64,000 nucleotides of DNA, from assembly GCF_002261345.1 (NCBI RefSeq), contig NZ_NEVT01000007.1:62001-126000 (forward strand). Reading direction: 5' to 3'. Positions within the stretch are counted from its first letter, which is position 1, and each line of letters starts with the position of its first letter. Below, one piece after another: positions 47,874-62,853 of this stretch. This DNA is from Bordetella genomosp. 2 (GTDB lineage: Bacteria; Pseudomonadota; Gammaproteobacteria; Burkholderiales; Burkholderiaceae_B). The notes under the pieces are model-generated. The model ran no database searches and was not told the DNA's origin. It saw nothing but the letters and a program-made list of their open reading frames with translations. Position numbers and translations under genes: made by a program.

Positions 47874-49319
47874 TTACTGGGTGGCCAGCCAGGCGACCAG
47901 GGCGTCGTCGAAAGCGCGCACCGCCACCGCGTTGGGATGGTTGACCATGCTGACCACCACGTAGCGCTTGCCGCTGGCGCCCAGCACATAGCCGGCCACC
48001 GCCCGCACGTCGCGCAGCGACCCGGTCTTGAGATGCGCCATGCCGGCGGTTTCCTCGCCCTTGAGCCGGCGCCGCATGGTGCCGTCCACCCCGGCGATCG
48101 ACAGCGACGAGAGGAATTCCGGCATCAGGGGCGAATGCCAGGCCAGCGTCAGCATCGACGCCAGGCTCTCGGCCGACACCCGCGCCGAGCGCGACAGGCC
48201 GGCCCCGTTGTCCATGACGAGCTCGGGCATGTGCAGGCCCTGCCCCGCCAGCACCGCCTTGGCGACGGCCTCGCTGCTCTCGGTGGTGGCGGGCCGGCGG
48301 CCACGCTCGGCGCCCAGCGTGAGCAGCACGGCGCGGGCCATGACATTGTTGCTGCGCTTGTTGATCTGCCGGATCGCCTCGCCCAGCGGCGGCGACTCGT
48401 GCGAGGCCAGCAGCACGGCGTCGGGCGGCACCATGCCGGCGCGGATCTTGCCGGAGAAGCTGCCGCCCAGCTCGCGCCACAGCAGCCGGAACAGGGATTC
48501 GGCGAATTCGGGCTGCGACACCGCCAGGCGGTACAGGCTGAACTCGCCGCACGAGCCCGCCACCGTCCCGCCCAGGCGGATCGACACGCCCTGCTGGGTC
48601 AGCACCGGGTCGGTGGTGACGACCGGCGGGCCGGGGCAGCGGGCGCTGCTCCATTCCACCTGCCCCTCCAGGCGCAGCCCCGGCAAGGGAGGATCGATGA
48701 TGGGAATCCATTTCTGCGCCGCCGGGTCGGGGCTGAACAGCAGGCGCAGCGCACCGAACCCCACCATCAGGGCGTCGGGGCTGGCGTTGTAGGCGCGGTC
48801 CGGCGCCCCGTCGAAAGCGCCCGGGTCGGTGGCGACCTGCCCGAAAATGCTGCGGTCGACCACCAGGTCGCCGATCTTCTTGACGCCGCGCAGGCGCAGT
48901 TCGCGCAGCATGGTCCAGAGATCCTGCACCATCAGGTGCGGGTCGCCGGAGGCGCGCAAGTAGAGGGGCCCGGACAGGGCGCCATGCTGGTCGGGCCGCA
49001 CGCCGGGCTCGGTCAGGAATTCGGTGCGCCATACGTAATTGGGCCCCAGCTCGGACAGCGCGGCCCAGGTGGTGACCAGCTTCATGACCGAGGCGGGGTT
49101 GCGCGGCTCGTTGGCGTTGATGGACAGCATGCGCTGGCCGCCCAGTTCCTGGACCACCAGCGACATCGACGACTCGGGCAGGCCCGAGGCCTTCCAGGCG
49201 CGCGCCAGCTCGTCGGGCAGCAGGCCCTGCGCCCGCGCCGCCATCGCGCCCGCCAGCAGCATGCCCGCCGCCAGCCATCGTTTCCATCGCCCGCCTCGTG
49301 TGTCCCTGGGTACCGCCAT
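47874..49319 (-). CDS. dacB: D-alanyl-D-alanine carboxypeptidase/endopeptidase (PBP4 family S13)
   Basis: About 481 aa exported peptidase of peptidoglycan. It begins with a signal peptide ([19 protein letters not shown]). The penicillin-binding triad is clear: SxxK in NPASVMK, SxN in [11 protein letters not shown], and KTG in [15 protein letters not shown] 49319 is chosen, and ATG 49337 would add six residues. It is divergent from queA and runs toward upp. Confidence 0.93.
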   Translation of the reverse strand: MAVPRDTRGGRWKRWLAAGMLLAGAMAARAQGLLPDELARAWKASGLPESSMSLVVQELGGQRMLSINANEPRNPASVMKLVTTWAALSELGPNYVWRTEFLTEPGVRPDQHGALSGPLYLRASGDPHLMVQDLWTMLRELRLRGVKKIGDLVVDRSIFGQVATDPGAFDGAPDRAYNASPDALMVGFGALRLLFSPDPAAQKWIPIIDPPLPGLRLEGQVEWSSARCPGPPVVTTDPVLTQQGVSIRLGGTVAGSCGEFSLYRLAVSQPEFAESLFRLLWRELGGSFSGKIRAGMVPPDAVLLASHESPPLGEAIRQINKRSNNVMARAVLLTLGAERGRRPATTESSEAVAKAVLAGQGLHMPELVMDNGAGLSRSARVSAESLASMLTLAWHSPLMPEFLSSLSIAGVDGTMRRRLKGEETAGMAHLKTGSLRDVRAVAGYVLGASGKRYVVVSMVNHPNAVAVRAFDDALVAWLATQ

Positions 49320-49470
49320 GCCGCGTCCGCCACGCATTGTTCCGATAAAGACGCAAGCATACCGAACCCGGCCGGCCCGTGGATGAAAGCGGCCCGGGCA
49401 GCCGGCTCCGCATACAATAGCGGGTTGTCCGAGCCCGCCCTGGCGGGCCCTCTTTCGAGTTGCCAGCCGC

Positions 49471-51772
<2,302 letters not shown>

Positions 51773-51773
<1 letters not shown>

Positions 51774-51787
51774 GGTGTCTGACACCT
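51773..51787. repeat. short AGGTGTCTGACACCT palindrome
   Basis: 15-bp odd palindrome directly after the previous pair; another member of the dispersed family. Confidence 0.75.
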
Positions 51788-51962
51788 GCCCCCCGGGCGC
51801 CCCGCGAAGGCTGGCGCCCGAATCCGTCCCCCGGCAGGACGCCCTCCCCCCATAACCTAGCTACAATAGTCGGCTTGCCCTGTCCAAGGCTCGCGCGGGG
51901 ACGGGCGCAGAAAACAAATTGCCATAACCTGCTCCCAACCATCCAAAATTCAGGAGATTTTC

Positions 51963-52304
51963 ATGTCCGTTATCGATACCGCTGGCCTCGTCCTGGCCCA
52001 GGCTGCCCCGGAGGGCAGCGCGCTGATGGGGATGCTGCCCATCGTGCTGATGTTCGTGATCCTCTATTTCCTGATGATCCGTCCGCAGATGAAGCGCCAG
52101 AAGGAACACCGCAACCTGGTCGCCAACCTGGCCAAGGGCGACGAAGTCCTGACCGCCGGCGGCCTGCTGGGCAAGGTTTCCAAGGTCACCGACACCTACA
52201 TCACCGTCGAAGTCGCCGAGCTGGCCGACAAGCCGGTCGAGGTGCTGATGCAGAAGACTTCCGTGTCGACCGTGCTGCCCAAGGGAACCATCAAGGCCCT
52301 GTAA
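51963..52304 (+). CDS. yajC: Sec translocase accessory subunit YajC
   Basis: 113 aa inner-membrane protein with one transmembrane helix (IVLMFVILYFLMIRPQMKRQ) and a cytoplasmic tail (AKGDEVLTAGGLLGKV). It forms a complex with SecD and SecF. CAGGAG 6-7 bp upstream supports ATG 51963. A terminator-like hairpin follows, but secD is 66 bp further. Confidence 0.95.
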   Translation: MSVIDTAGLVLAQAAPEGSALMGMLPIVLMFVILYFLMIRPQMKRQKEHRNLVANLAKGDEVLTAGGLLGKVSKVTDTYITVEVAELADKPVEVLMQKTSVSTVLPKGTIKAL

Positions 52305-52315
52305 GCGTCTTATCC

Positions 52316-52340
52316 GGCCCCCCATTCGCGGGGGCCTTTT
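52316..52340 (+). terminator. terminator-like hairpin between yajC and secD
   Basis: GGCCCCC pairs with GGGGGCC around a small loop and is followed by TTTT. It would reduce transcription from yajC into secDF, though read-through or a separate secD promoter is possible. Confidence 0.65.
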
Positions 52341-52370
52341 CTCGCTCCATCTCGCATGAACTAGCCGCCA

Positions 52371-54251
52371 ATGAACCGCTATCCCCTCTGGAAGTACATC
52401 ACGGTGCTGGTTGCGGTCGTCATCGGCCTGCTCTATACCCTGCCCAATTTCTACGGCGAATCCCCCGCCGTCCAGGTGTCCAGCGCGAAAGCCACCATCA
52501 AGGTGGACAACGCCACGCTGGCCCGGGTCGAACAGATCCTGGCCTCGGCCAACGTGCCGGCCACCAACGTCTACTATGAACAGAACGGCACGCTCGGCAC
52601 CGTGCGGGCGCGCTTCCCGTCCACCGACGTGCAGCTGCAGGCGCGCGACCTGCTCGACAAGGCGCTCAACACCACGCCGGACGACCCGCAATACACCGTG
52701 GCCCTGAACCTGCTGCCCGCCTCGCCCCCGTGGATGCGCGCGCTGGGCTGGTTCGAGCCCAAGCCCATGTACCTGGGCCTGGACCTGCGCGGCGGCGTGC
52801 ACTTCCTGCTGCAGGTCGACATGCAGGGCGCCCTGACCGCCCGCTACGACTCGCTGGCGGCCGACGTGCGCACCGTCCTGCGCGACGAGAAAATCCCCGT
52901 CGCCGGCGTCGAGCGCGCCGGCACCTCGGTGGTGGCCAGCTTCGCCAACGCGGACGAGCGCGACCGCGCGCACAGCCTGCTGCGCGGCCGCCTGCCCGAC
53001 CTGCAGTTCACCGAAGGCGAGGAATCCGGCCGCCCCACCCTGGTCGGCATGCTGAGCCCCACCGCCGTCACCCGCGTCCAGGACTCGGCGCTCAAGCAGA
53101 ACATCAACACCCTGCACAACCGCATCAACGAGCTGGGCGTGGCCGAGCCGGTCATCCAGCAGCAGGGCGCCGACCGCATCATCGTCCAGCTGCCCGGCGT
53201 GCAGGACGTGGCCAAGGCCAAGGAACTGCTGGGCCGCACCGCCACCCTGGAAATCCGCATGGTGGACGACTCCCCGGCCGCCCAGTCGGCCCTGGCGGGC
53301 GGCTCGGTGCCGTTCGGCCTGGAGCGCTACACCGACCGCGACGGCCGCCCCATCCTGGTGCGCCGCCAGGTCATCCTGACCGGCGAGAACCTGCAGGACG
53401 CCCAGCCGGGCCGCGACTCGCAGACCCAGCAGGCGGCCGTGCACCTGACGCTCGACAGCAAGGGCGCGCGCATCTTCCGCGACGTCACGCGCGACAACGT
53501 CGGCAAGCGGATGGCCATCCTGCTGTTCGAGAACGGCAAGGGCGAAGTCGTCACCGCGCCGGTCATCCGCAGCGAGATCGCCGGCGGCCAGGTGCAGATC
53601 TCCGGCAGCATGACCGCCGAGGAAGCCGCCGACACCGCCCTGCTGCTGCGCGCGGGCGCGCTGGCCGCGCCGATGTCCATCATCGAGGAACGCACCATCG
53701 GCCCCAGCCTGGGCGCCGACAACATCGCCAAGGGCTTCCACTCCACGCTGTACGGCTTCCTGGCCATCGCGGTGTTCATCATCCTGTACTACCACCTGTT
53801 CGGCGTATTCTCGACGCTGGGCCTGACGATGAACGTGCTGCTGCTGCTGGCCCTGCTGTCCATGCTGCAGGCCACGCTTACGCTGCCGGGCATCGCGGCC
53901 ATCGCGCTGACGCTCGGCATGGCGATCGACTCGAACGTGCTCATCAACGAGCGCATCCGCGAGGAACTGCGCAACGGCGCCTCGCCGCAGCAGGCCATCC
54001 ACCATGGCTTCGAGCGCGCCTGGGGCACCATTCTCGACTCCAACCTGACCACGCTCATCGTCGGCCTGGCGCTGCTGGCCTTCGGTTCCGGCCCGATCCG
54101 CGGCTTCGCCGTGGTGCACTGCCTGGGCATCGTCACCTCGATGTTCAGCTCGGTGGTGGGCGTGCGGGCACTGGCCAACCTGTGGTATGGCCGCAAGAAG
54201 AAGCTCGCGAGCATTTCCATCGGCACCGTCTGGAAACCCAAGGCAAACTGA
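52371..54251 (+). CDS. secD: protein translocase subunit SecD
   Basis: 626 aa RND-like membrane protein. It opens with MNRYPLWKYITVLVAVVIGL, with the large periplasmic P1 loop next (PKPMYLGLDLRGGVHFLLQV). The C-terminal membrane half has LGMAIDSNVLINERIREEL. With SecF it uses proton motive force to complete protein export. Confidence 0.96.
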   Translation: MNRYPLWKYITVLVAVVIGLLYTLPNFYGESPAVQVSSAKATIKVDNATLARVEQILASANVPATNVYYEQNGTLGTVRARFPSTDVQLQARDLLDKALNTTPDDPQYTVALNLLPASPPWMRALGWFEPKPMYLGLDLRGGVHFLLQVDMQGALTARYDSLAADVRTVLRDEKIPVAGVERAGTSVVASFANADERDRAHSLLRGRLPDLQFTEGEESGRPTLVGMLSPTAVTRVQDSALKQNINTLHNRINELGVAEPVIQQQGADRIIVQLPGVQDVAKAKELLGRTATLEIRMVDDSPAAQSALAGGSVPFGLERYTDRDGRPILVRRQVILTGENLQDAQPGRDSQTQQAAVHLTLDSKGARIFRDVTRDNVGKRMAILLFENGKGEVVTAPVIRSEIAGGQVQISGSMTAEEAADTALLLRAGALAAPMSIIEERTIGPSLGADNIAKGFHSTLYGFLAIAVFIILYYHLFGVFSTLGLTMNVLLLLALLSMLQATLTLPGIAAIALTLGMAIDSNVLINERIREELRNGASPQQAIHHGFERAWGTILDSNLTTLIVGLALLAFGSGPIRGFAVVHCLGIVTSMFSSVVGVRALANLWYGRKKKLASISIGTVWKPKAN

Positions 54252-54301
54252 CCCTGGCGGGCGGCCCGTCCGCCCGCCGTCGATAGGACTCAAGGCGAAA
54301 C

Positions 54302-55234
54302 ATGGAATTTTTCCGTATCCATCGCACCATCCCGTTCATGCGCCACGCGCTGGTGCTGAACATCATCAGCCTGGTCACGTTCCTGGCGGCCGTATTCTTC
54401 ATTGCGACGCGGGGCTTTCACCTGTCGATCGAATTCACCGGCGGCACGGTCATGGAGGTCAACTACGCCCAGACGGCGCAGCTCGACAGCGTCCGCAGCG
54501 CCGTGTCCAAGCTGGGCTACACCGACTTCCAGGTGCAGAACTTCGGCACTTCGCACGACGTCATGATCCGGCTGCCGCTCACCGAGGGCCAGACCTCGGC
54601 CACCCAGAGCGAAGCCGTCATGGGCGCGCTGAAGGCCGCCGACCCGTCCGTCGAACTGCGCCGCGTCGAATTCGTGGGCCCGCAGGTCGGCCAGGAACTG
54701 CTGCACAACGGCCTCATGGCGCTGCTGTTCGTGGTGATCGGCATCATGGTGTACCTGGGCATCCGCTTCGAATGGAAGTTCGCGGTGGCCGGCGTCATCG
54801 CCAACCTGCACGACGTGGTCATCATCCTGGGCTTCTTCGCGTTCTTCCAGTGGGAGTTCTCGCTGTCGGTGCTGGCCGGCGTGCTGGCGGTGCTGGGCTA
54901 CTCGGTGAACGAATCCGTGGTCATCATGGACCGGATCCGCGAGAACTTCCGCAAGTACCGCAAGGCCACCGTGCACGAAGTCATCAACAGCGCCATCACG
55001 CAGACCATCTCGCGCACCATCATCACCCACGGCTCGACCCAGATGATGGTGCTGGCCATGCTGTTCTTCGGCGGCCCGTCGCTGCACTACTTCGCCCTGG
55101 CGCTGACCATCGGCATCTGGTTCGGCATCTACTCGTCGGTGTTCGTCGCCGCCGCGCTGGCCATGTGGATGGGAGTCAAGCGGGAAGACCTGGTCAAGCC
55201 GGTCAAGAAGGAAGGGGATCCGGAAGTCGCCTGA
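54302..55234 (+). CDS. secF: protein translocase subunit SecF
   Basis: 310 aa partner of SecD. FFRIHRTIPFMRHALVLNII at the start, IEFTGGTVMEVNYAQ in the periplasmic part, and the C-terminal membrane domain VLGYSVNESVVIMDRIRENF mark SecF. It starts 50 bp after secD. Confidence 0.96.
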   Translation: MEFFRIHRTIPFMRHALVLNIISLVTFLAAVFFIATRGFHLSIEFTGGTVMEVNYAQTAQLDSVRSAVSKLGYTDFQVQNFGTSHDVMIRLPLTEGQTSATQSEAVMGALKAADPSVELRRVEFVGPQVGQELLHNGLMALLFVVIGIMVYLGIRFEWKFAVAGVIANLHDVVIILGFFAFFQWEFSLSVLAGVLAVLGYSVNESVVIMDRIRENFRKYRKATVHEVINSAITQTISRTIITHGSTQMMVLAMLFFGGPSLHYFALALTIGIWFGIYSSVFVAAALAMWMGVKREDLVKPVKKEGDPEVA

Positions 55235-55245
55235 CGGCCCTCCAG

Positions 55246-55276
55246 GGTGTCTGGCATCCTTCGGGCGCCAGACACC
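55246..55276. repeat. hairpin after secF (GTGTC family)
   Basis: GGTGTCTGGC pairs with GCCAGACACC around an 11-bp loop, just after the secF stop. It lacks a T-run but occupies the place of a terminator. Confidence 0.75.
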
Positions 55277-55321
55277 GCGCTTGAGCTACGCTGCCCGTAC
55301 AGCCCCGACCTGGACCCGACC

Positions 55322-56059
55322 ATGACGCTCGACCCCACGATCATCCAAGCCTTCACCCCCACCGGCAAGCTGCGCGCCTCCATCAACCTGGGCAATCCCA
55401 TCCTGGCCGGGCGCGACCCGGCCAGCGGCGAGCCCGCCGGCGTATCGATCGACCTGGCGCGCGCCTTCGCCGAACGGCTGGGCGTCGAGCTGGAACTGGT
55501 GGTCTGGGACAGCGCCGGCAAGTCGGTCGACGCCGTGACCAACGAGCAGGCCGACATCGGCTTTTTCGCCATCGACCCGGTGCGCGGCGCGGGCATCGCC
55601 TTCACCGACGCCTATGTCCTGATCGAGGGCGCCTACGTGGTGCGCGACGGCTCGCCCCTGCGCGAGCGCGACGCGGTGGACCGCGAAGGTGTCAGCGTCA
55701 TGGTCGGCAAGGGCAGCGCGTACGACCTGTATCTGACGCGCGAACTCAAGCACGCGCGGATCCTGCGCGCGCCCACCTCGCCGGCGGTGGTCGAGGCTTT
55801 CCTGGCCGAGAACGCCGACGTGGCGGCCGGCGTCAAGCAGCAACTGGAAGCCGACATGCGGCGCCTGCCCGGCCTGCGCATGCTGCCCGGCAGTTTCATG
55901 ACCATCCGCCAGGCCATGGGCACGCCCAAGGGCCGCGGCCCGGCGGCCGCGGCGGCGCTCGCCGCATTCGTCGAGGACATGAAGGCCGGGGGTTTCGTGG
56001 CGCAGGCCCTGCAGCGCCACGGCATCCAGGGCGCGGCGGTGGCGCCGCCCGCGGCCTAG
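55322..56059 (+). CDS. solute-binding-protein-like (family 3), no signal peptide
   Basis: 245 aa with a SBP_bac_3 fold: [60 protein letters not shown] and [13 protein letters not shown] all fit amino-acid-type binding proteins. ATG 55322 is the plausible start and no export signal can be found, nor does the extra 25-codon upstream frame supply one. It therefore looks cytoplasmic. No permease gene is adjacent, so a transport role is not supported. Confidence 0.75.
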   Translation: MTLDPTIIQAFTPTGKLRASINLGNPILAGRDPASGEPAGVSIDLARAFAERLGVELELVVWDSAGKSVDAVTNEQADIGFFAIDPVRGAGIAFTDAYVLIEGAYVVRDGSPLRERDAVDREGVSVMVGKGSAYDLYLTRELKHARILRAPTSPAVVEAFLAENADVAAGVKQQLEADMRRLPGLRMLPGSFMTIRQAMGTPKGRGPAAAAALAAFVEDMKAGGFVAQALQRHGIQGAAVAPPAA

Positions 56060-56111
56060 CGGCCATCCGCGCGGCCGGCAGCCCGGCGCCGGGCGGGTGC
56101 CGGCGGCCGCC

Positions 56112-56870
56112 CTAGCGGCCCGGCGCCTCGCCCTGCCGCCAGCGCCACGGCGCGCGCAGCATCCAGCGATAGCGTTCGCCCAGGATGTACGGCGCCAGGT
56201 AATGCGCCACCATGATGCCGACGAAGGCCGCCGCGGTGACGTCCGACAGGAAGTGATCGCGGTTGATCACGCGGCTGGCCGCCACCACGGCGGCCACCAG
56301 CAGCAGCGGCAGGCGCCAGCGCGGCGCGATCTCGCCGATGACGGCGGCCACCGCGAAAGCGGTCAGCGTATGGCTGGACGGAAAGGAATCGTACGGGTCG
56401 CCGGCGAACGGCACGCCCAGGCCGTGCCAGCCCTGCTCCAGCAGCACTTCCGGGCGGGCGCGCGACACCACTTTCTTCAGCACCAGGGTGATCAGCCCGC
56501 CGATGCTCATGGTGGCCAGCAGCAGCATGCTGTAGCGCGCCAGGCGCTCGAAGCCGGCCCGCAGCGGGCAGGTCCAGCCGCGCCGCATGCCGACCAGCGA
56601 CACCACGTACAGCAGCAGCCCGGCCAGGATGTAGCCCTCGCTGTCGCCCAGGTCGCCGATCTGGTCGAACACGTCGTTGACCAGCGGCGGCACGTGGCGC
56701 TCGATGGCGTGGGTCAGCGGCAGGTCGATCCAGCGGCTCATCAGCAGCAACAGCACGGCGAAGCAGGCGGTGAGCGCCACGCCGCGGAACGGCCGGTGGG
56801 GGAGCGGTGCCATGGGCAGCGGAGCGGAAACGGGCAATTGCGTGGAGGAAAGGCCGCGATCGAGGGTCAT
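56112..56870 (-). CDS. PAP2-family membrane phosphatase
   Basis: 252 aa. Six probable membrane spans, with the three acid phosphatase motifs visible: [21 protein letters not shown] and [13 protein letters not shown]. It may act on undecaprenyl pyrophosphate or lipid phosphates. ATG 56870 fits; an internal ATG, 19 codons on, is possible. It is divergent from miaB. Confidence 0.88.
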   Translation of the reverse strand: MTLDRGLSSTQLPVSAPLPMAPLPHRPFRGVALTACFAVLLLLMSRWIDLPLTHAIERHVPPLVNDVFDQIGDLGDSEGYILAGLLLYVVSLVGMRRGWTCPLRAGFERLARYSMLLLATMSIGGLITLVLKKVVSRARPEVLLEQGWHGLGVPFAGDPYDSFPSSHTLTAFAVAAVIGEIAPRWRLPLLLVAAVVAASRVINRDHFLSDVTAAAFVGIMVAHYLAPYILGERYRWMLRAPWRWRQGEAPGR

Positions 56871-57044
56871 GGGCGTCAAAAAAGGGGGACGATATATCCC
56901 GCGATGCGCCTGGGCACAGTCGCGCGGCTGACATCGTATACGCCAATTGCGTCGGCACCAAGACTGCGATTGCATCCACGCGTTAAAATCCGCGTTTTCC
57001 GTCCATTTCCGCCCCCGGGATCTACACCCGTCACGGCGCACGCC

Positions 57045-58459
57045 ATGCAAGAAACCTCCATCAAGCGCGCCGGCGCGCCCGCCGCCGCGTCCGGCCCTTC
57101 CGCCGCCTCCGCCCGCAAGCTGTACATCCGCACCTTCGGCTGCCAGATGAACGAGTACGACTCGGACAAGATGGTCGACGTATTGCGCGGCGACCAGGGC
57201 CTCGAACTGACCGACAACCCCGAAGACGCCGACGTCATCCTGTTCAACACCTGTTCGGTGCGCGAAAAGGCGCAGGAAAAGGTGTTCTCCGACCTGGGCC
57301 GGGTGCAGCACCTGAAGAAGCTCAACCCCGACCTGGTCATCGGCGTGGGCGGCTGCGTGGCCAGCCAGGAAGGCGAGGCCATCGTCAAGCGCGCGCCCTA
57401 CGTCGACGTGGTGTTCGGCCCGCAGACGCTGCACCGCCTGCCCGAACTGATCGCGCGGCGCCGCGCCTCCGGCGCCTCGCAGGTGGACATCAGTTTCCCC
57501 GAGATCGAAAAATTCGACGCCCTGCCGCCGCCGCGCGTCGATGGCGCCACCGCGTTCGTGTCCATCATGGAGGGCTGCAGCAAGTATTGCAGCTTCTGCG
57601 TGGTGCCCTATACCCGCGGCGCCGAAGTCTCGCGCCCGTTCGACGACGTGCTGGTCGAAGTGGCCGACCTGGCCGACCAGGGCGTCAAGGAAGTCACCCT
57701 GCTGGGGCAGAACGTCAACGCCTACCGCGGCGCCATGGGCGACAGCGGCGAAATCGCCGATTTCGCCATGCTGCTCGAGTACGTGCACGAAATCCCCGGC
57801 ATCGAGCGCATTCGCTACACCACCTCGCACCCCAAGGAAATGACCCAGCGCATGGTCGAGGCCTATGCGCGCCTGCCCAAGCTGGTGTCGTTCCTGCACC
57901 TGCCCGTGCAGGCCGGCAGCGACCGCGTGCTGGCGGCCATGAAGCGGGGCTACACGACGCTGGAATTCAAGTCGGTGGTGCGGCGCCTGCGCGCCGCGCG
58001 CCCGGGGCTGACGCTGTCGTCCGACTTCATCGTGGGCTTTCCCGGCGAAACCGAAGAAGACTTCCAGAAGACCCTCAAGCTGATCGAAGACGTGGGCTTC
58101 GACACCTCGTTCTCGTTCGTCTATTCGCGCCGCCCCGGCACGCCGGCCGCCGACCTGCCCGACGACACGCCGCAGGACGTCAAGCTGCGCCGCCTGCAGC
58201 AGTTGCAGGCCCTCATCAACCGCCAGGCCGCCGAGATCGCCCGGGCCATGGTGGGCACGCGCCAGCGCCTGCTGGTCGAAGGCCCCTCGCGACGCGATCC
58301 CAACGAACTGATGGGCCGCACCGAAAACAACCGCATCGTCAACTTCCCCGCCCCGCCGCGCCTGATCGGGCAAATGGTCGACGTGATCATCACCGAAGCC
58401 TATCCGAACTCCCTGCGCGCTCGGGTGGCGGACGTCGACGGCACCGCACAAGGCACCGC

Positions 58460-58463
<4 letters not shown>
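57045..58463 (+). CDS. miaB: tRNA-2-methylthio-N6-dimethylallyladenosine synthase
   Basis: 472 aa radical-SAM methylthiotransferase. The N-terminal cluster domain is [16 protein letters not shown], the radical-SAM C-x3-C-x2-C motif is [17 protein letters not shown], and the C-terminal TRAM domain follows. ATG 57045 is preceded by unrelated in-frame sequence. Head of a conserved five-gene operon (miaB-ybeZ-ybeY-corC-lnt). Confidence 0.96.
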
Positions 58464-59483
<1,020 letters not shown>

Positions 59484-59494
<11 letters not shown>

Positions 59495-59951
59495 GCTGTC
59501 GCTGTCGGTGCAATACAGCGTGGCCGAGCCGCGCCTGCCGCGCTGGCGGCTGCGCCGCTGGGCGCGCCGCGCGCTCGACGGCGCCGCGCGCGACGGCCTG
59601 GCGCCGTTCGCGCGGGCCGAACTCAGCCTGCGCCTGGTGGGTCAGGCCGAGGGACGCCGCCTGAACCGCGACTACCGCGCGCGCGACTACGCCACCAACG
59701 TGCTCACCTTCGAGTACGGCACCGACCCGCTGGGCACCGCGCGCGGCGATATCGTCATCTGCGTGCCGGTGCTGGCGCGCGAAGCGCGCGAACAGCGCAA
59801 GCCGCTGCTGGACCACGCCGCCCACCTGACGGTGCACGGCGTGCTGCACGCGCTGGGCTACGACCACATCAAGGCGCGCGACGCGCGCCGCATGGAAGCG
59901 CTGGAAACCGCCATCCTGGCGGCGATGCGCATTGCCGACCCCTACGCCTGA
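59484..59951 (+). CDS. ybeY: endoribonuclease YbeY
   Basis: 155 aa single-domain metalloprotein with the zinc motif VHGVLHALGYDH near residue 120. It matures 16S rRNA 3' ends and acts in 70S quality control. It overlaps the ybeZ end by 11 bp. Confidence 0.95.
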
Positions 59952-60032
59952 GACGGCCGGTCGCCGCGCCGTAACAATTGGCAGCCGATATTCGGTTATG
60001 CTGACCTTTCCCTAACTTGTCCGCTTTGGACG

Positions 60033-60932
60033 ATGTCCGACCCTTACCCTGCCAACGACGCGCAACCCGCGCGACCCGCAAAAACCTCGACCAAATCCCT
60101 GCTAGACCGCCTGCTTGCCCTGGTGCGCCGCGAACCTGAAGACCGCGAAGGCATCAAGGCCGTGCTCGATGCCGCCCACGACCGCGACCTGCTCGACGTG
60201 GAATCCTACGGCATGATCAAGGGCGCGCTGGCCATGTCCGACCGCACCGTGGCCGACATCATGGTGCCGCGCTCGCGCATGGACCTGCTCGACGTGGCCC
60301 AGCCCCTGTCCCAGCAACTGGCCTTCATCATCGAAGCGGCGCATTCGCGCTTCCCGGTCTACGAAGACGACCGCGACAACATCATCGGCATCCTGCTCGC
60401 CAAGGACCTGCTGCGCTGCATGCTCGAACCCGGCATCGAACTGCGCTCGCTGATCCGGCCGGCGGTATTCATCCCCGAAGCCAAGCGCCTGAACGTGCTG
60501 CTGCGCGACTTCCGCGCCAGCCACAACCATCTGGCCATCGTCATCGACGAGCACGGCGGCATCTCCGGGCTGGTCACCATGGAAGACGTGCTGGAGCAGA
60601 TCGTCGGCGACATCGAAGACGAATTCGACGATGACGACGAAGAGAGCATCTTCCCCGAAGGCGAGAACCAATGGCGCCTGATGGCCACCACTGAAATCAG
60701 CCATTTCAACGAGACGTTCGCCACCGACCTGCCCGACGACGAATACGACAGCGTCGGGGGCTGGCTCGGCGGCCAGCTGGGGCGCATCCCCCGGCGCGGC
60801 GACAGCGCGCGCCATGGCGACCTGCAGATCGAGGTGCTGCGCGCCGATGCGCGCCGCGCGCTGTGGCTGCGCGCCAAGCGCCTGCCGGCCTCGGCCCTGC
60901 CCCCGTCGGACCCGGCCACGCCCGGCCCATGA
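60033..60932 (+). CDS. corC: CorC/YbeX CBS-domain transporter-associated protein
   Basis: 299 aa. Two CBS domains (about 70-205, [16 protein letters not shown] and [20 protein letters not shown]) and a C-terminal CorC/HlyC domain are visible. Role in magnesium and cobalt efflux is family knowledge. ATG 60033 lies 81 bp after ybeY. Confidence 0.94.
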   Translation: MSDPYPANDAQPARPAKTSTKSLLDRLLALVRREPEDREGIKAVLDAAHDRDLLDVESYGMIKGALAMSDRTVADIMVPRSRMDLLDVAQPLSQQLAFIIEAAHSRFPVYEDDRDNIIGILLAKDLLRCMLEPGIELRSLIRPAVFIPEAKRLNVLLRDFRASHNHLAIVIDEHGGISGLVTMEDVLEQIVGDIEDEFDDDDEESIFPEGENQWRLMATTEISHFNETFATDLPDDEYDSVGGWLGGQLGRIPRRGDSARHGDLQIEVLRADARRALWLRAKRLPASALPPSDPATPGP

Positions 60933-62569
60933 GCGCGCGTCCGAGCCGCGCCCCGCGCTGGGCCGCCATCGGCCTGCTGGCGGCGGGCGCCATTCATGCC
61001 CTGACCTTCGCGCCCGGGCCGCTGCCCGCCTGGGCGCTGGCCCTGGTGCAGGTGCTGGCGCTGGCCTGCGCCGCCCACGCCACCCTGCACGCTCCCGGCA
61101 TCGGCCGGGCGCTGCTGCGCGGCTGGTGGTTCAGCTTCGCCAGCTACTCGCTGGGCCTGTACTGGATTTTCATCAGCCTGCACCGCTACGGCGGCCTGGC
61201 CGCGCCGCTCGCGGTGGCCGGGGTGCTGGCCTTGTCCGCCTTCCTGGCGCTGTTCCCGGCCGCGGCCTGCGCGCTGGCGCGCTGGCTCTGCCCGCCGCCG
61301 GCCATGGACGAGCCGGATCCGGCCCCGGCCCGCCGCATGGTGGTGGCGGCGCTTGCCTGGGCGGCCGCCTGGGCGCTGCTGGAGTGGCTGCGCGCCACGG
61401 TGCTGACCGGTTTTCCCTGGCTGAACATCGGCTACGCCCATGCCGACAGCCCGCTGGCCGGCTGGGCGCCCGTGCTGGGCGTGCATGGCATGGCGCTGCT
61501 GGCGGCCTTCGCCGCGGCCGCCCTGGCCGGACTGTGGCAGGCCGCGCGCGGCGCCGGCGCCCGCACCGACGCCCGGCGCGGGCTGGCATTGGCCGTGGCG
61601 CTGGTGCTGGTGGCCGCCGGCTGGCCGCTGCGCGGCATCGGCTGGTCGCGCCCGGCCGGCGAGCCGCTGCAGGTGCGGCTGGTGCAGGGCAATGTCGAAC
61701 AGTCGCAGAAATTCGACCCGGCGCTGCTGGAACTGGGCGTGCGCCGCCACCTGGAACTGGCCTCGCTGCCCGCGCCGCCGGCCGACCTGATCATCCTGCC
61801 CGAGACCGTGCTGCCGGTCTTCCAGGACCAGCTCGATCCGCGCGTCTGGGAAGCCTGGCGCGAGGTCGCCGCGCGCACCCAGTCCACCATCGCCATGGGC
61901 GTGCCGCTGCGCGAACGCGCCCCGGATGGGCAGACCCGCTACACCAACAGCGTCATCGGCTTCGACGCCGCCACGCCGCTGGCGCAATTGCGCAGCGGCG
62001 CCACCCCGCTGCGCTATGACAAGCACCACCTGGTGCCGTGGGGCGAATACGTGCCGCCCGGCTTCCGCTGGTTCGTCGACATGCTGAACATCCCGCTGGG
62101 CGACTTTGATGCCGGCGCAACCCGCCAGCCGCCGTTCCAGGTGGCCGGCCAGTACGTGGCCTTCAATATCTGCTACGAAGACCTGTTCGGCATCGAGCTG
62201 CTGCCGGCGCTGCACCCCGGCCCCGGCGGCGAGCCGGGCGCGACCATCCTGGCCAACGTCAGCAACCTGGGCTGGTTCGGCAATACCTGGGCGCTGCGCC
62301 AGCATTTGCAGATTGCCCGGCTGCGCACCCTGGAAACGGCGCGCCCCATGCTGGCCGCCACCAACACCGGCATCACCGCCGCCATCGACGCGCGCGGCCG
62401 CGTCGCCGCGCAATTGCCGGCGCACCAAGCCGGCATCCTGCCGGTCTCGGTACAGGGCATGACCGGCCTGACGCCCTACGCGCGCTTTGGCGACACCCCG
62501 GTGCTGGCGCTGGTCGCCATGGCGCTGGTCGCCGCCGCCGCCCTGGGCCGCCGCAAGCCCGGCCGTTGA
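60929..62569 (+). CDS. lnt: apolipoprotein N-acyltransferase
   Basis: 546 aa inner-membrane enzyme that N-acylates lipoproteins. Several N-terminal membrane spans are followed by a nitrilase-like periplasmic domain with the catalytic Glu in IILPETVLP, Lys in [13 protein letters not shown] and Cys in [12 protein letters not shown] 60929 overlaps the corC stop by 4 bp. It acts on products such as the lipoproteins encoded at 9651 and 35358. Confidence 0.95.
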   Translation: MSARPSRAPRWAAIGLLAAGAIHALTFAPGPLPAWALALVQVLALACAAHATLHAPGIGRALLRGWWFSFASYSLGLYWIFISLHRYGGLAAPLAVAGVLALSAFLALFPAAACALARWLCPPPAMDEPDPAPARRMVVAALAWAAAWALLEWLRATVLTGFPWLNIGYAHADSPLAGWAPVLGVHGMALLAAFAAAALAGLWQAARGAGARTDARRGLALAVALVLVAAGWPLRGIGWSRPAGEPLQVRLVQGNVEQSQKFDPALLELGVRRHLELASLPAPPADLIILPETVLPVFQDQLDPRVWEAWREVAARTQSTIAMGVPLRERAPDGQTRYTNSVIGFDAATPLAQLRSGATPLRYDKHHLVPWGEYVPPGFRWFVDMLNIPLGDFDAGATRQPPFQVAGQYVAFNICYEDLFGIELLPALHPGPGGEPGATILANVSNLGWFGNTWALRQHLQIARLRTLETARPMLAATNTGITAAIDARGRVAAQLPAHQAGILPVSVQGMTGLTPYARFGDTPVLALVAMALVAAAALGRRKPGR

Positions 62570-62627
62570 AGCGCAGGCTGGCCGGGAGTACATTTTTTTG
62601 GATTTTGCTGATTTTTCTTCGCCCAAC

Positions 62628-62656
62628 TTGCACACCAAAAAAAACTCGTGCATAAT
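62628..62656 (+). promoter_or_regulatory. promoter of the tRNA cluster
   Basis: TTGCAC (62628-62633) and CATAAT (62651-62656) are spaced 17 bp, in an A-rich stretch, and lie about 80 bp before the first tRNA. Confidence 0.72.
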
Positions 62657-62736
62657 CTCGTTTCTTCGCCAACGGCACTAAATAAAACCTGCAGCGACAG
62701 CGTAAAAACTGAAGTTTGCAGGCGGTTTTAGGAAAC

Positions 62737-62812
<76 letters not shown>

Positions 62813-62853
62813 GTCGAAAGCGAAGTGGTAGTAAAGCAGTACAGTAAGTCCAA

